Of a stretch of 64,000 nucleotides of DNA, positions 29,057-40,159 are shown piece after piece. The notes under the pieces were generated by a model that saw nothing but the letters and a program-made list of their open reading frames with translations, searched no databases and was not told the DNA's origin. A program made the translations under genes and the position numbers. Position 1 is the stretch's first letter. Each line of letters starts with the position of its first letter. Source of the DNA: Sycobia sp. Sy_11 (taxonomy: Eukaryota; Arthropoda; Insecta; Hymenoptera; Epichrysomallidae); the NCBI GenBank assembly GCA_018907035.1, contig JACCIC010000175.1, forward strand, positions 62,001 to 126,000, read 5' to 3'.

Positions 29057-30228
29057 GAGTAAAAAATGATGAGTAACTTTCTATAAAATTTCTTTTTTTT
29101 TAGTTACATAGAAAACGATATAGCTAAATATGAAACATTGTCGGTATAAAAAAAACATATGGGTAAATTTTGCCAAAAAAAGATTTGACGGAAAATAAAT
29201 TTTTTTATTTCTGATATTCATTATTTTTTAATCTGACGTGATTATTTTTCTAGAAAATTGGACATACAACGTACATATACTTCATCAGTTCTATGTAATT
29301 TACAATTAAACTTGTATACATTTGAAAGTGTAAATTACAACAACAGAATATTTCCATACAGCTTTAAGTCATATCAGATCGGAAAATAATCAATAAAAAA
29401 AGAAATAAATAAAAAATTTTTATTTTTTCGGCAAATTTACGTTTCGGCAAAAGTAGCTTAACAGTCTTGTATTCAATGGACATCCTCCACCTACATTACG
29501 AAATCGGTTAATATCAAAAGACGTCATTGTTTTGCCGGACAATTTCATGCTATCATGAATATGTTTTTCTTTATTATTCAAAAAAATTCAGTCAAAATCA
29601 GAAACATAAAAAATAAACACTAAGAAAATAAGTGCAATATACATTTTATTACAATATCCTTCGTATTCATAAAAAAAGAATTATAGAATTTATTGAAATT
29701 TTTCACAAATTTTTTTCGCATCATTTATTAATTATCCTTTAATAAAGATGTAAATTTTTATTGGAATATTAATCATTATTCAGAACGGGTTCGGTTATTT
29801 TTATTAATTATTGTTACTACGTGCACTGCAGTTAAATCTATATAATAACGTACGCGTAAGCGTTTACTAACTAAAAACAAAACGATTTTCTCTGAACATC
29901 AAATTAGTTAAAATATAATGATTAACAATTCAATAGGTATTTTCCGTCTTACCAATTTCGTCGATAAGCGTTTAAAATTAATTCACAAATACAACCATTC
30001 CTTCGATTCCGTGTTCGAAAAATTCGACCGGTTAAAATTCGAATCTGTACTCATTCGATATACAGTTATAAAATTGTAAGAGATCGTTTATGAATGTATT
30101 AAAATTTATTTTATATAAATGTATTCTTCAATAGTTAAGAGTAACGAGTGGCGTTACTTAAAAGGAAATTTAGCACAGTTTTATAGTCGACTATAATTAG
30201 TGCTATATGCTATGATATACACTATATA

Positions 30229-30272
<44 letters not shown>

Positions 30273-30758
30273 TTAAAACATTTGTGATATAAAAATAATC
30301 GTCGTGCAATTCGGCCGAACACTTCTGACGCATTAAGCATCAATCCTCATATATTTCGTAATTTAATTTAGATTTTATCGATATCTTTACATCTCCGCCC
30401 GATGGATCTTTCTTATTACCCAGAAACTCTTGTACGCTACATTCGAAGCTAAAGATCCGAATTTTTTTTTACCGAAAAAGATTCCCCGGAATAATGTCCT
30501 CGAGAGCATCGTCGGATACCATAAATTAATATGCGGATCCTCTTCTTCTTATTTTTTTTTTTTTTTTTTTTTTTTTTGTCCCTTTCAGGAGGGGCTGCCG
30601 AAAAGACCGGAGTTTTACGAGCAGGCGACCAGCTGCTCGAGGTGAACAAGCGAGACGTGAGCAGGATGTCGAGGATCGAGGCTTGGTCCCTAATGAAGAA
30701 GCTACCCGACGGGGAAGTGAATCTCCTAGTCAGGCATCCCGCCACAAAGTCATCGTGA
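17948..30758 (+). CDS. bbg: PDZ-domain scaffold protein, big bang / PDZD2 / IL-16 type (eight-exon gene)
   Basis: Joining 17948-19300, 19921-21130, 21311-21659, 22241-22673, 24067-24283, 25292-25651, 28380-28535 and 30589-30758 gives 4,248 nt, 1,415 codons plus TGA. Every junction has GT..AG ends and keeps phase. Residues 1 to about 1185 are Ser/Pro/Asn-rich low complexity with a short Gln run and no domain I recognise. PDZ1 (about 1192-1280) has the carboxylate-binding loop VGIT followed by LAGG, and a His at the first helix-B position (LTHRES), which suggests class I ligands. PDZ2 (about 1325-1409) has GLGF at 1334-1337 and Arg at that helix position (MSRIEA). The protein ends just after PDZ2. 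In known relatives (fly big bang, vertebrate PDZD2 and pro-IL-16) such domains bind C-terminal tails at junctions or the cortex. The symbol rests on recalled similarity of the PDZ pair. The 17 nt between the acceptor and the ATG are open, so upstream coding exons are possible. Confidence 0.85.
19301..19920 (+). other. PDZ-gene intron 1
   Basis: AT-rich intron of 620 bp with GT..AG ends. Nothing else is seen in it. Confidence 0.8.
19921..21130 (+). CDS. bbg: PDZ gene, coding exon 2 (residues 452-854)
   Basis: The acceptor tattttacag ends at 19920 and the donor gtaagt begins at 21131; one nucleotide carries over. The product is Ser/Asn-rich with a QQQQ-Q tract near residue 690, and has no recognised fold. 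Only 55% or so of such exons would stay open this long by chance in AT-rich DNA; here 403 codons are open and in phase with both neighbours. Confidence 0.85.
21311..21659 (+). CDS. bbg: PDZ gene, coding exon 3
   Basis: The acceptor ctgcaaacag ends at 21310 and the donor gtatgt begins at 21660; it enters with one nucleotide carried and leaves with two. The product is a basic, Ser-rich segment of about 116 residues. Confidence 0.8.
21660..22240 (+). other. PDZ-gene intron 3 with long GA microsatellite
   Basis: AT-rich intron carrying an uninterrupted (GA)n tract at about 21894-21954. No gene is seen inside it. Intron 2 (21131-21310) is short and plain. Confidence 0.8.
22241..22673 (+). CDS. 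bbg: PDZ gene, coding exon 4
   Basis: The acceptor catttgtcag ends at 22240 and the donor gtttgt begins at 22674, giving phase 0 at the end (residue 1115). It contains repeated short Ser/Arg motifs (KLPRSQS, MRRSNS, GRRSAS) that look like basophilic-kinase or 14-3-3 sites. That is inference from motif shape only. Confidence 0.8.
22674..24066 (+). other. PDZ-gene intron 4
   Basis: AT-rich intron with a (TA)n tract at about 23767-23808. A 74-codon open frame at 23321-23545 has no family features and is treated as chance. Confidence 0.75.
24067..24283 (+). CDS. bbg: PDZ gene, coding exon 5
   Basis: The acceptor ttattcgcag ends at 24066 and the donor gtaagg begins at 24284. The product is an acidic, Ser-rich linker of 72 codons. 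The codon choice is richer in G/C than in the surrounding intron, as expected of a real exon. Confidence 0.8.
24284..25291 (+). other. PDZ-gene intron 5 with (TA)n tract
   Basis: AT-rich intron with (TA)n at about 25029-25084, about 200 bp before the PDZ1 exon. Confidence 0.8.
25292..25651 (+). CDS. bbg: PDZ gene, coding exon 6 (PDZ1)
   Basis: This GC-rich exon holds the whole first PDZ domain, from [13 protein letters not shown] through [12 protein letters not shown] to ELVLVVSR. The acceptor at 25290-25291 has a weak pyrimidine tract, but an in-frame TGA at 25285 leaves it as the only usable one. The donor gtacgt begins at 25652. Confidence 0.9.
25652..28379 (+). other. PDZ-gene intron 6
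   Basis: The largest intron, 2.7 kb and AT-rich, with (TA)n at about 27846-27893 and (GA)n at about 28208-28258. No coding or RNA gene is seen in it. Confidence 0.8.
28380..28535 (+). CDS. bbg: PDZ gene, coding exon 7 (first half of PDZ2)
   Basis: The exon encodes [19 protein letters not shown] and onward to LLIKKIFTG. The acceptor tgcgcgcag ends at 28379 and the donor gtgagc begins at 28536. The intron splits PDZ2 just before the GAAEKTG turn, so exons 7 and 8 must be joined for the domain to fold. Confidence 0.9.
28536..30588 (+). other. PDZ-gene intron 7, microsatellite-dense
   Basis: This intron holds (TACA)n then (TA)n at about 28585-28657, a compound (CA)n-(GA)n block at 28829-28915, (TA)n at about 29008-29056 and 30227-30271, and a 26-nt T run at 30552-30577 right before the acceptor. 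Confidence 0.8.
28829..28915. repeat. Compound (CA)n-(GA)n microsatellite in PDZ-gene intron 7
   Basis: A pure (CA)n run to 28880 turns directly into (GA)n. Confidence 0.95.
30589..30758 (+). CDS. bbg: PDZ gene, last coding exon (second half of PDZ2 and stop)
   Basis: The exon follows a 26-nt T run and ccctttcag. It encodes [20 protein letters not shown] and onward to [13 protein letters not shown], then TGA at 30756-30758. The tail TKSS shows no obvious PDZ-ligand C-terminus. Confidence 0.9.
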
Positions 30759-30803
30759 ACCCATAGTCAAAGCGTCGTCGATTTCCTCTGATTGCGATTA
30801 TCA

Positions 30804-30853
<50 letters not shown>

Positions 30854-31100
30854 GATTAATTGCATCTTATCTTTTTCTGTTAAATTATGTTTCTATACAA
30901 TATTGTACGTATAACACGATACCTGACCGTATCGACAAGTTATATTATATTATATTATATTATATTATATTATATTATATTATATTATATTGTGTGTGTG
31001 CGCGTGTGTGCGTGTGTGTTTGTATGTACGTATACGTAACATAGCATAATGCATCATTGGACTATATATAATAAAAATGGGTAATTATAATGGACTGTGC
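30759..31100 (+). other. Putative 3' UTR of the PDZ gene
   Basis: It contains (ATT)n at about 30805-30853, a pentanucleotide tandem (ATATT)n at about 30941-30991 running into a (GT)-rich stretch, and an AATAAA at 31070-31075 that could be a poly(A) signal. The true 3' end is unknown; further AATAAA-like words occur downstream. Confidence 0.4.
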
Positions 31101-32384
31101 GACCGGAGAATCGTGACAGGGACTTATTTACGCCCATGCGTATAAATGCGTATGTATGTGTACATATATGTACATGTATATACACATATATATTAGGAAA
31201 GATTTTCCTAACGAGAGAAACGATGTTCGATCAAAGATCGAAATAGTATCGTTAATTTTTTCTCTCTCTTTTTTTCGATACTTTGAAAGATTTAATCAAT
31301 GTGTATTAAAATTCTTTTATATATGAAAAATATTAATTACACAATTTCGCACATGCGTGTTTGTTTTCATATATTATTATTCATATTTTATTATTATTTT
31401 TTTTATTATGACTATTATTATTATTATTATTAGCATTATCGTGGTCATCATCATCATCATCATTTATTATTGTATTTATATTCTTTTATTCTTAATATAT
31501 ATAAAAGAAGCAACGATTTTTCGATATTTGATTGTAGATATGACAAATACGTAATAATAACTACGTATATATGTATAATCACCAGTGAATACGAAATTTG
31601 AAGAATAATTTTAAACTAAACTTAATCCCAAACAGGATTAAATTTGAAATTTGAAAAAAAGAAGCAGATTAGTAACCCATTTGTATTATCGGGATCAAAT
31701 CATTTTAATCGTTAGTTTACTTCGTAAAAAGTTCTGCCTTTCACAACAAATTCAAAGTTTAGATCTTTTTAAAATAATGGGAGGTGTCAATTTTTTTTTT
31801 TTTTGATACTTGCATTGTATATATAAGCTGCTATAAAAGAGGTTAAAGGAAAGTAACGTACTGATTAAAAAATTTTATCGTATTGGAACTTGCTTTTTAA
31901 AATAATTAAATTAACAATTTTTTTAACAAATGTTTTTCTTGCTATACTGATAAATTATGTACATCAAAAGAAATTTATATCTTTATTATTTTTAAATTAA
32001 TATGTTAACTTATATCGTAAAGCTCGTTTGTATAATAGAATTTTATGATTACAGAGATTATTGTACAAAATAATTATGAAAAAGTAAATTGCTTTCCATG
32101 CCAGATAAGAAAAGTCAACGTATAAGCATACTGGTAAAGTTAAAAATCATAAAATATCCTTCTTAAATGAAATATTTAAATGTATATCGAAACTGAGATC
32201 CTCCCGAGTGCCTTAATTAATACTTGCAATATTATTATTATTATTAGATTAATATAGCATTATGTTATCCTTTTGCATTTATGCCATATTAAGAATTTTA
32301 AGTGAATTTTATACACATATGCGATCATCTAGCAAAGGAGATTGAATAAAAAAATAACTAAGTGCTGGCAGTGCAATAAATGAA

Positions 32385-32449
<65 letters not shown>

Positions 32450-34470
32450 ACATAAAATAAAGCATAATAAATAGAAAACTTATTTACTACGTTAAAACTA
32501 ATACCCTCGCAGAGTGTAGAAAATCGAGGCATAATATCATAAAATATAACGTAGTATGTAAGCTTATTTGGGAAGGGCAGATAATTTAAAAAAAATTCTG
32601 TCCAGGACCTCGTTGAGAATTCGAAAAAAAAGTGAAATATGTTAAAATAATCTAATTCTTTATGAAACTATTGAAGCGAAATATGCAAGTTTCGTATATA
32701 ATGAAAATTATTTTTACTAATAAAATATTACCTAGACATAAGTTCGAAGCAATGAATTTTCTATAATTCATGGTTTTTAGGAATATTTATTTTAGCGGAA
32801 TATGGAAAAAAGAGATTATAGATTAATTTAAATCTTTTTTCTTGCTCAGGAAAGAAGTGGAAAAATCGTTTTATCGACTTCATTTAACTCTTTCATCTCT
32901 ATACAGTATTTAGTTTTATTTAAACATTAAGAGCAGATTTTTCAATTTTGGGATAAATGGTAAAATTTTCAGTGCTAAGGTTTGTACCTAAATTTTTTTC
33001 CTAACTAAGTACATGAATTATTCTTTTCAATTGTAAGATTCAATTCAAATGGCTCTTTTAAGATTTTAAGTCTTTAAATATACGTTGTTATAAATTAGTA
33101 ATAATCTACTGGAAATTTTTTTTCATTCACTTATAAAGAAAGTTATATTAAAAATTAACTCTAGTTCAACATTTATATATTATTTATTTTTAAATAAAAA
33201 TATTTTTGTATAAAATATTTTGTAGATATTTTATGTATTTGAAAGAGTTAATAATCGAAATGAAAAGCTAAGGAAGATAATTTGCTTTATTATTATAGGC
33301 GATCATTATAAAATAGATGTAGTTTTCTATAATACGTAGTATATTCGGTGCTTTTATTGTTTAAAATAATTTAATAAGTCTATTCTTTAATGATTTGCTC
33401 AAAACGAGACTTTTACAAAAAAAAAAAACAAAAGATAAAGCTATTTAAGCCTTTAACTGCAAATTGATTTTCCAACGTTGCCGTTACTGTAATCAATTCA
33501 TAATCTATAATTATTTTCCATACTAATTCTGTGCTCTACGAGCAGAAGTAACAATGCCTCTTTGTACATAAATAGCGAATGTATGTATACTTGTATGTAT
33601 CGTGTGACTGTACAAAAGTAATCGACTTGTCGTTCAAGTAAAAAAAGAAAAAGGAACGTCAGATAGAGTTAATATAAAATGTTAATAGTATGTTAAAAAT
33701 TATATAAACATTGGGGATTATCGAAACGAAAACTGTTTAATACTTGAATTTGCTTGTTATGTTGAAAATCATGCTGTGATAAGTGTGTATGCGTGTGAAA
33801 TTATGTGGCGTGAGGCTTCATGGTTACAATTAGATGCTCCTGATTTCTAAATAACCAGATAGTTGGCTGCCCCTTTTAGCTAACACAGTGCTTAATACGC
33901 GGTCTATATTAATATTTAATACTATTATTATATGCGCAGTGTCAAGCTGTTTCGTATGCTTTCATCTATATCAATTGTTTTGTACGTGTTGTTGATTTGT
34001 AAAACAATATACTTTCCAATGTAGTCTCTGATAACAATAAATAAAATTGTATTCTTTTTCCCATTATTTAAATTATCGTAAGAAAATTTTATTTCTTTTT
34101 TCCTATACAAATATCTTTGAAATACTGTACTTATATAACATATATAGTGAATACATAAAATAAGACAGACAGAATACTTAAAAAAACAAGATTGTACATT
34201 ACATATATATATAATTTATTTCTTGCGTTCAATGAGTAATATGATACGCTTTTATTTATATATTAAAAAATAGGGAATCGTAATAATTTTATTTTTCAAT
34301 TGATGTTCCCGTTTTTTCAAACCCGGATTCTTCCAATAGCTAAAAGCCAAATATTCCTTATATATCTCCTACCTATCAGAATTTAATTATTCAGGTTTTC
34401 TGTTAGAAAGTTTTTTTTGCAAAGAATTAATAAGTATTAGAAGAATATCGCACATGCGTACGAATTAGAA
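31101..34470. other. AT-rich intergenic DNA
   Basis: No gene is seen. It includes ATT-type simple sequence at about 31365-31450 and (TA)n at about 32389-32444. It may include a long 3' UTR of the upstream gene. Confidence 0.5.
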
Positions 34471-34473
34471 AGA

Positions 34474-34679
34474 TGAGGTCTACGATGGCTTGATCGCTAG
34501 AGAGAAGGTCTAGTAGCTTAGTGATCAGAGTTCAAATCGCGGTCTCGGCCAATGGGCACAAGCACCGCTGTAATTCTGTACATGTACTTTGTTTACAAAT
34601 ACATCGCAGACCTCCGTCGCTGATTAGCACCGGTATTTGGAAGCATAAATAGAGCGACGTTAAATAATATAAAAAAAAA
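34474..34679 (+). mobile_element. tRNA-derived SINE-like repeat
   Basis: A box-A-like TGGCTTGATCG lies at 34486-34496 and a box-B-like GAGTTCAAATC at 34528-34538, the spacing of an internal RNA polymerase III promoter. The 3' end is A-rich (about 34664-34679). The segment 34601-34670 recurs at 55381-55450, which shows it is a dispersed repeat. The exact ends and the target-site duplication were not resolved. Confidence 0.6.
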
Positions 34680-35384
34680 TTTTTTAAAAAACATTAGAAA
34701 GGTGCTGTACATGTTTACATGTCCTAGAACGTATTTTTTATCTAACACAATTTTAATTATTGTAAATATTATCGAGCAATAAATTAAAATTTCCGAAAAT
34801 AAGGAGAAACCATTTGAATTCTCAATGTGAATAGATTATTCGTTTCTGTAAGAGCATAAGTGATTAATTATGAATAGTGATAACTTTTGGTGGGAGAGGG
34901 GTAAAACCGGGCGCTTCCCAAGTGTGCTAGGCCAGGAATGGCATCAAGCCAATTCCTACTTTCTCGATTCATTTTGAATGTTCCTTTCATAATTATTTTC
35001 ATTTTGAGGAGAATCAAAGTTAATTTCAAAGCTATTAAGCTGATTTCATTTTTCTGTTTCTAGTATGAAGCTAATATTAATAAATAAAATTTTGTTGATA
35101 TAAAAATTTTTCTTATTTAACTAAGATTATATATTACATATTACATTTTAACAAGATTAAGAAATTGTTTTTCCTTATCCTGTAGATAATAATCAAGGAA
35201 AGGTAGAGAAAATATATGTTAGTAAAAGATATTTAGATAATTATGGCTAGTTCGTTTTTTGACATAAAAAAGGATTCTTTTTTAAATATTCCCCTTCTTT
35301 GTGAAGGTAAATGAGAGATTATGGGCAAAACTTATTGAATAAATTATTTAGACAATCGTGAACACTTTTGCTCAAATTTTAGGT
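34680..35384. other. AT-rich intergenic DNA
   Basis: Nothing is recognised. The 5' end of the hAT relic may extend into it. Confidence 0.4.
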
Positions 35385-36405
35385 AAAGACGGTATTCAAG
35401 GAAATCATATAAATGACGATTATTACAAATCTATTGTCATAGAAGCAAAATTATGTTTGAAAACTGAAGAGAATCTTAAATTTTACCTGTAGCACTAGAT
35501 GCTACAAGCTTCCTCCACCTCTATACAAAGTTACAAGTTGATGATAGCAGCGGATAGAAGCAAATCGTCTACGATTAATACCTATTATTGATAGCATACT
35601 TTTTCTTGCCCGTCAATATATTTGCTGTCGTCAGCATCTTGATAGTGGACTAATTATTTTCGATACATCTTTAGGTAAAGGTAATTTTCGAGAATTGTTG
35701 AAATTATGTGTTAGAAGCGGAGATCTTAAAATATGCAATGAGTTAGAACAGTCATCTTCACGACAATTGCACCAAAATAACATATATTAGTAAAAATATA
35801 CAGAATGCACATGATTAATTATTGCAATGTTATGAAATTCATAAAATTCATAAAAAAATAATGGGTTTAAATAGCACGGAAGTAATGATTTGATTGACAG
35901 GTTCTAATATAGAAAAAACTAATTCCTATCTTTAAAACAATACCATTAAAATTTAAAATACTGTGTAAACATAGCAGCAGCTGGATAGTTCTTTGTGACT
36001 TCTAAATTTTGAGGTGCTCTGAGCGGAATAAACAAAGAACCATTAATACTGTTCATTATCAATGTAAGAATCAAATTCTAAATCATGCTATAGCAAAATA
36101 TTCATCGGCTTACTTACTTCCAAATGCAGTACTGCAATTAAAAGTAATAATAAAATTGTTTACGGCGTTAGTTAAACAATTTTATGGTACATAATTTAAA
36201 AAATGAAGATCTGTTCCCGCTCTGAACTTTGTGGAACTGAATGGATCGAAGAACATGAAGGAATTTTCAAAATTATAGAGTCTTATATCATAAAATAATT
36301 GAAACTGTTGATTCTGAATCATCAGAACAAGACGGTGAAACAACTATAAGAACTAAATCTGTTCGATTAGCTCTTTGTGATAGTGTATTCTTAGTTAACC
36401 TTGTC
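35385..36405 (+). pseudogene. hAT-type transposase relic (DUF4371 / THAP12-like)
   Basis: Four decayed pieces lie in order on the plus strand. 35385-35491 encodes KDGIQGNHINDDYYKSI and a stop. 35569-35790 is a 74-codon open stretch with ILFLARQ, then KGNFRELLKL and DLKICNELE, typical of the DUF4371 region. 36009-36194 includes CKNQILNHAIAK, like the conserved CxxHxLNLAI motif with H changed. 36218-36400 has ELCGTEWIEEHEGI, like the family's L-CETRW-E-H-D-I motif with a changed R. Stops and frameshifts separate them, so it is dead. The family call is from recalled motifs. Confidence 0.6.
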
Positions 36406-37925
36406 TTTCTTTCGGATTTGCTTAATTATACAATTTAATTAAGCGAGTTTTTTTAGAAAACTTACAATTAGTTATTAACAAAATTATAGTGAAAATTATC
36501 AATATGTAATTATTACATTCTGTAAGCGTTTGAAAAAATGTTTAAATAAATGGCAGGACGTATACTTGTGCCTTAGTCTTTTATAGTCTTATTCCTTCCA
36601 CTTGCAGAATTCTCTATCAGGGCCTTGGTTCGTGAAGTAATGCTTGATTGTATCCTTTCCTGTAATTTCTTTGTTGCCTTTCGCTTTTCTTTCCTTTCAG
36701 ATATTATAATTTTTTTACTATGTTTTCAAAAGTTTGAAAGTATATTTTTATTTTAACTAAAGGTAATCTCCGTTGCGTTACCTCTAGTTTACTAACCTCA
36801 GAGCTATTCTTCAGCGAAATACTCCGCTTATAGGATTTTCTATTTTTATAGAAAATCCTATAAGCTTATATTTTCTATTCTCTAGAAATAGAAACATTTA
36901 TGAACTAAGTTGACAAGCTTAAAGAGAACAACTTAATCCAATTCAAATACGTACATGACTTTCGTTTTCCTAATTTAGAAGAGCAAAAGTACATGTGACC
37001 ACATTTTATTATAGAACCATAATACTTTTAATTATATTTGTTTTATTATCAATAAAGTTTGTAAAGATATAAATAATTTGTTCAGACATTGTTGTTTAAC
37101 ATGTAATCGCTCCGCCTACAGGCGACTCCTGCATACGCTACTGGCATCACCATCTACTATCTAATAAATTTGAAACTTTTGGATGCAAGATAGACCATTT
37201 GCATGTTGATCCAGTAAAGAAATTATAGAAACCTTGCAATAAATGAAAAACGAAACTGTATGAGTACATTTTTCGACACTTCACTCCCCTACTAAAGACA
37301 GCCGGTTTAGCATATCAACATAATTAGTGCTATAAGGAGGGAACACAACTTTTCGTTCTGTAAATAAAATCACTTCAAGGATATGCTTCAATATTGTATC
37401 GGATAGTAGCTTAGTACTTTTCTTTGGTATCTATCATTACAATTGCTTTTATATCAAATGAAAACTTACTAACTTATTATTAAGATACAATTTCGTGCAA
37501 TAATTGTACTTTTTACTATTTTCATGATAACATATTAATTCAAAGATTTTTTTCAGTTTGGAGAATCTATTGTTTAAAAAAGTAATCTTAACAAACAAAA
37601 AAGTGCTCAAACATACGTGAAAAACATCAACCTACATTTTTCACATTATTTACAATTTTGCAATTGATGTTGAAAATATTTAATTATAAAGTTCTATTTT
37701 GCTTGTTAAAAACTCCATTGTCGTTTCAAAATTTAAGTTATTATTTTGAATGTATTCAAATCCCCAAACTATGTTAGCTTTTAAATTTTAATTTAACTAA
37801 AAAATATATTTAAACAATATTTTGATGTGTAGAAAAAAGAAAACTCTTAATTATACGCCATTGTTAAGAATAATATTACATATTATAAGAATAATATACT
37901 TTTTGGAATATTTATAAAAGAATTT
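36406..37925. other. AT-rich intergenic DNA with one strong hairpin
   Basis: Apart from the perfect inverted repeat at 36826-36865, nothing is recognised. Confidence 0.5.
36826..36865. repeat. Perfect 17-bp inverted repeat
   Basis: The arm GCTTATAGGATTTTCTA is repeated exactly in inverse orientation after a 6-nt loop. Confidence 0.9.
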
Positions 37926-37927
37926 TA

Positions 37928-39206
37928 CGAGGGTGGTCCCAGAAGTACCTGGCCCAACAAATAAAACTCAAAAATTTTGGAAAAAAATATATTTATTTTT
38001 CAACATAATCTCCTTATACATTTTTTCCAGCGATGTTGAATAAGTTCAATACACTTTTTATTTTAAGAATTGTCACGCTCCTTATAATAACCATTAACTG
38101 CCGACATCACCTCTTCATTGTTGGGAAATCTTTGACCAGCGAGCCATTTTTTCAAATCTGGGAACAGAAAATAATCCGAGGGAGCTAAATCTGGCAAATA
38201 GGGTGCATGAGGTAGCAATTTAAACTTTAATTCATTCATTTTGGGCGATTGCAATAACGGATGTGTGAGCTGGTGCATTGTCTTGATCGAACAACGCTTT
38301 CTTCTTAGCCAAATGCGGCCGTTTTTGCTTGATTTTTTCGCTCAAACGTTGTAATAAGTTCGCATAATACTTGTCGTTGATAGTTTTTCATTTTTTAAGA
38401 TAGTAATGAAACATATCCCACACGCATCCCAAAAAACCGACGCCATAACCTTGTCTGCTGATGGAACGGTTTTTTCGTTCTTTGGAGCCGGTTCTCCTTT
38501 TTGAGTCTATTGTTTTGATTGTTTTTTTGTTTCGAGTGTGAAGTGATGGACGCATGTTTCATGCATGATTATGAAACGGCGCAAAACTTCGGCTTTATTT
38601 TTGTGAAACATTGTCAAACACTCAACTGAAACATCTTCACGACGCTGCTTTTGTTTCATTGTGAGCAAACACCCATCTTGCGCACAGCTTTGTCATCTCT
38701 AAATTTTCAGTTAATATGCAATGTACCGCACTTTTTGAAATGCCTACCATGTCTGCTACCTGGCGCATTTCGGTCGACGATCATTCAGTACCGCTTTGTG
38801 GCTTTTCTTCAACGTTTCTGGAGTCATCACCTCGTTCGATCGACCACTGCGATGCTCGTCTTGACAGCTCGTACGGTCTCGTTTCAACTCTGCTATCCAA
38901 TATTTTACTGTTGCAAACGAAAAAGCAGTCTCACCCAGAGTACAGTCTAGTTCAGCTTTTATATTGGTTGGGCTGTGGCCTTTCAAATAAAAGTATTGTA
39001 TTACATAACGATGACCAACTTTTTCCATATTTACAAATTCACTGAAAATGTTCACTAATGATGGCTGTCAAACAAATACTAAACATCATGGCATCTGCAA
39101 ACTTGAGATATATGCTTTATAGACTGTTTACTTTCTAATACATGGGATTTTTTGAGCAACTACCGCCACCTTTAGGTCAGGTTAGGTACTTCTGGAACCA
39201 CGCTCG
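37928..39206 (-). mobile_element. Mariner transposon, full length but inactive
   Basis: The ends are inverted repeats: CGAGGGTGGTCCCAGAAGTA at the left and CGAGCGTGGTTCCAGAAGTA read inward from the right. They are flanked by TA at 37926-37927 and 39207-39208, the mariner target duplication. The length of 1,279 bp fits an intact-size mariner. The transposase lies on the minus strand. Confidence 0.92.
38063..39055 (-). pseudogene. Mariner transposase, frameshifted, with changed first catalytic residue
   Basis: The N-terminal DNA-binding part reads from 39055 (VKYWIAELKRDRTSCQDE, RSGRSNEVMTPE) to about 38756. The second catalytic Asp is in DQDNAPAHTS (about 38262-38300) and the third in LAPSDYFLFPDLKKWLAG (about 38150-38200), as in the DD34D family. 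The first, normally in V-DET, reads MHET: the codon at 38561-38563 encodes His. Frameshifts break the central part. Confidence 0.88.
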
Positions 39207-39208
39207 TA

Positions 39209-40159
39209 TTATCTTAATAAATATAGGCTCGTAAGTAGCTGTTCTTTTAAGCAATAAAGAATTCTTATTAATTGTCATATTTAATTGATTAAAATTATGT
39301 TTATTCACTTGATTATGCAATTTTGCACTAATACTAGCTCTAAATTCATTTCAATTTCTGGCAGTTCTGTTGGGTGAGGTGCTAGGTGTAAAAAAATCTG
39401 TATTTTAAGAATCTGTCTGGTCTCCTCTTTCATTTTCCTTGTAAATATTCTAGCCTATTCTCTACTTCAAAATAATTTTTTTTATTTTACAACACCCCGG
39501 TTTTTTTATTGGAACATTAACCTCTATATATCCTCGATGCTTCTATAATAGTATAAGCTAATACGAGTTTTTCTTGATTTTTCTGCCACACTAAAAATGC
39601 AAATTTGTTTTGACCCAAGAAACATTTCATTCGCCAATACTCACAATAAACTTATAGTATTTATTAGTTTTACGAGCTGAATACAAAATATTATATAAAA
39701 GATTTATTAGATTTAAGATATACATTAAAATTATGAAAATAAATTTTCTTATAATGCATCGAGATTATATTTATCAATGCATATAGATCCCTATAGTTCT
39801 TTATTGGATAGAAGTTTTAGTTCATGTCTGACTATTTCTATTGTGGTTTTTTGGTAATACATTTTGTAAAATCATGGGAGCATTCCAGCATTGGGGATGC
39901 GATACTTCAATACCACCAAGCCTCTTCCCCTTAATTCAGCATTCTATTCGTTAGAAGGTTTTAAATTATATTTTACTCTGTTTAGATAGTCATAGAAATT
40001 TTTATTATGCACTCTTTATGTGTTACAAAACTTGTTTGATAACAATTAATACAATGACTAGCAACATTCGATCCTTATTTAGTTTAGTTGGTATTTCATT
40101 AAACCTTCTCTAAAGTTTCAGACACACATTCGAATGCCCAACAAAGAAGCCGATAAAAC
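39209..40159. other. AT-rich intergenic DNA
   Basis: Nothing is recognised here. Confidence 0.5.

Noticed and set aside
38651..39045. Plus-strand frames of 99 and 109 codons
   Set aside because: They are antisense shadows of the mariner transposase.
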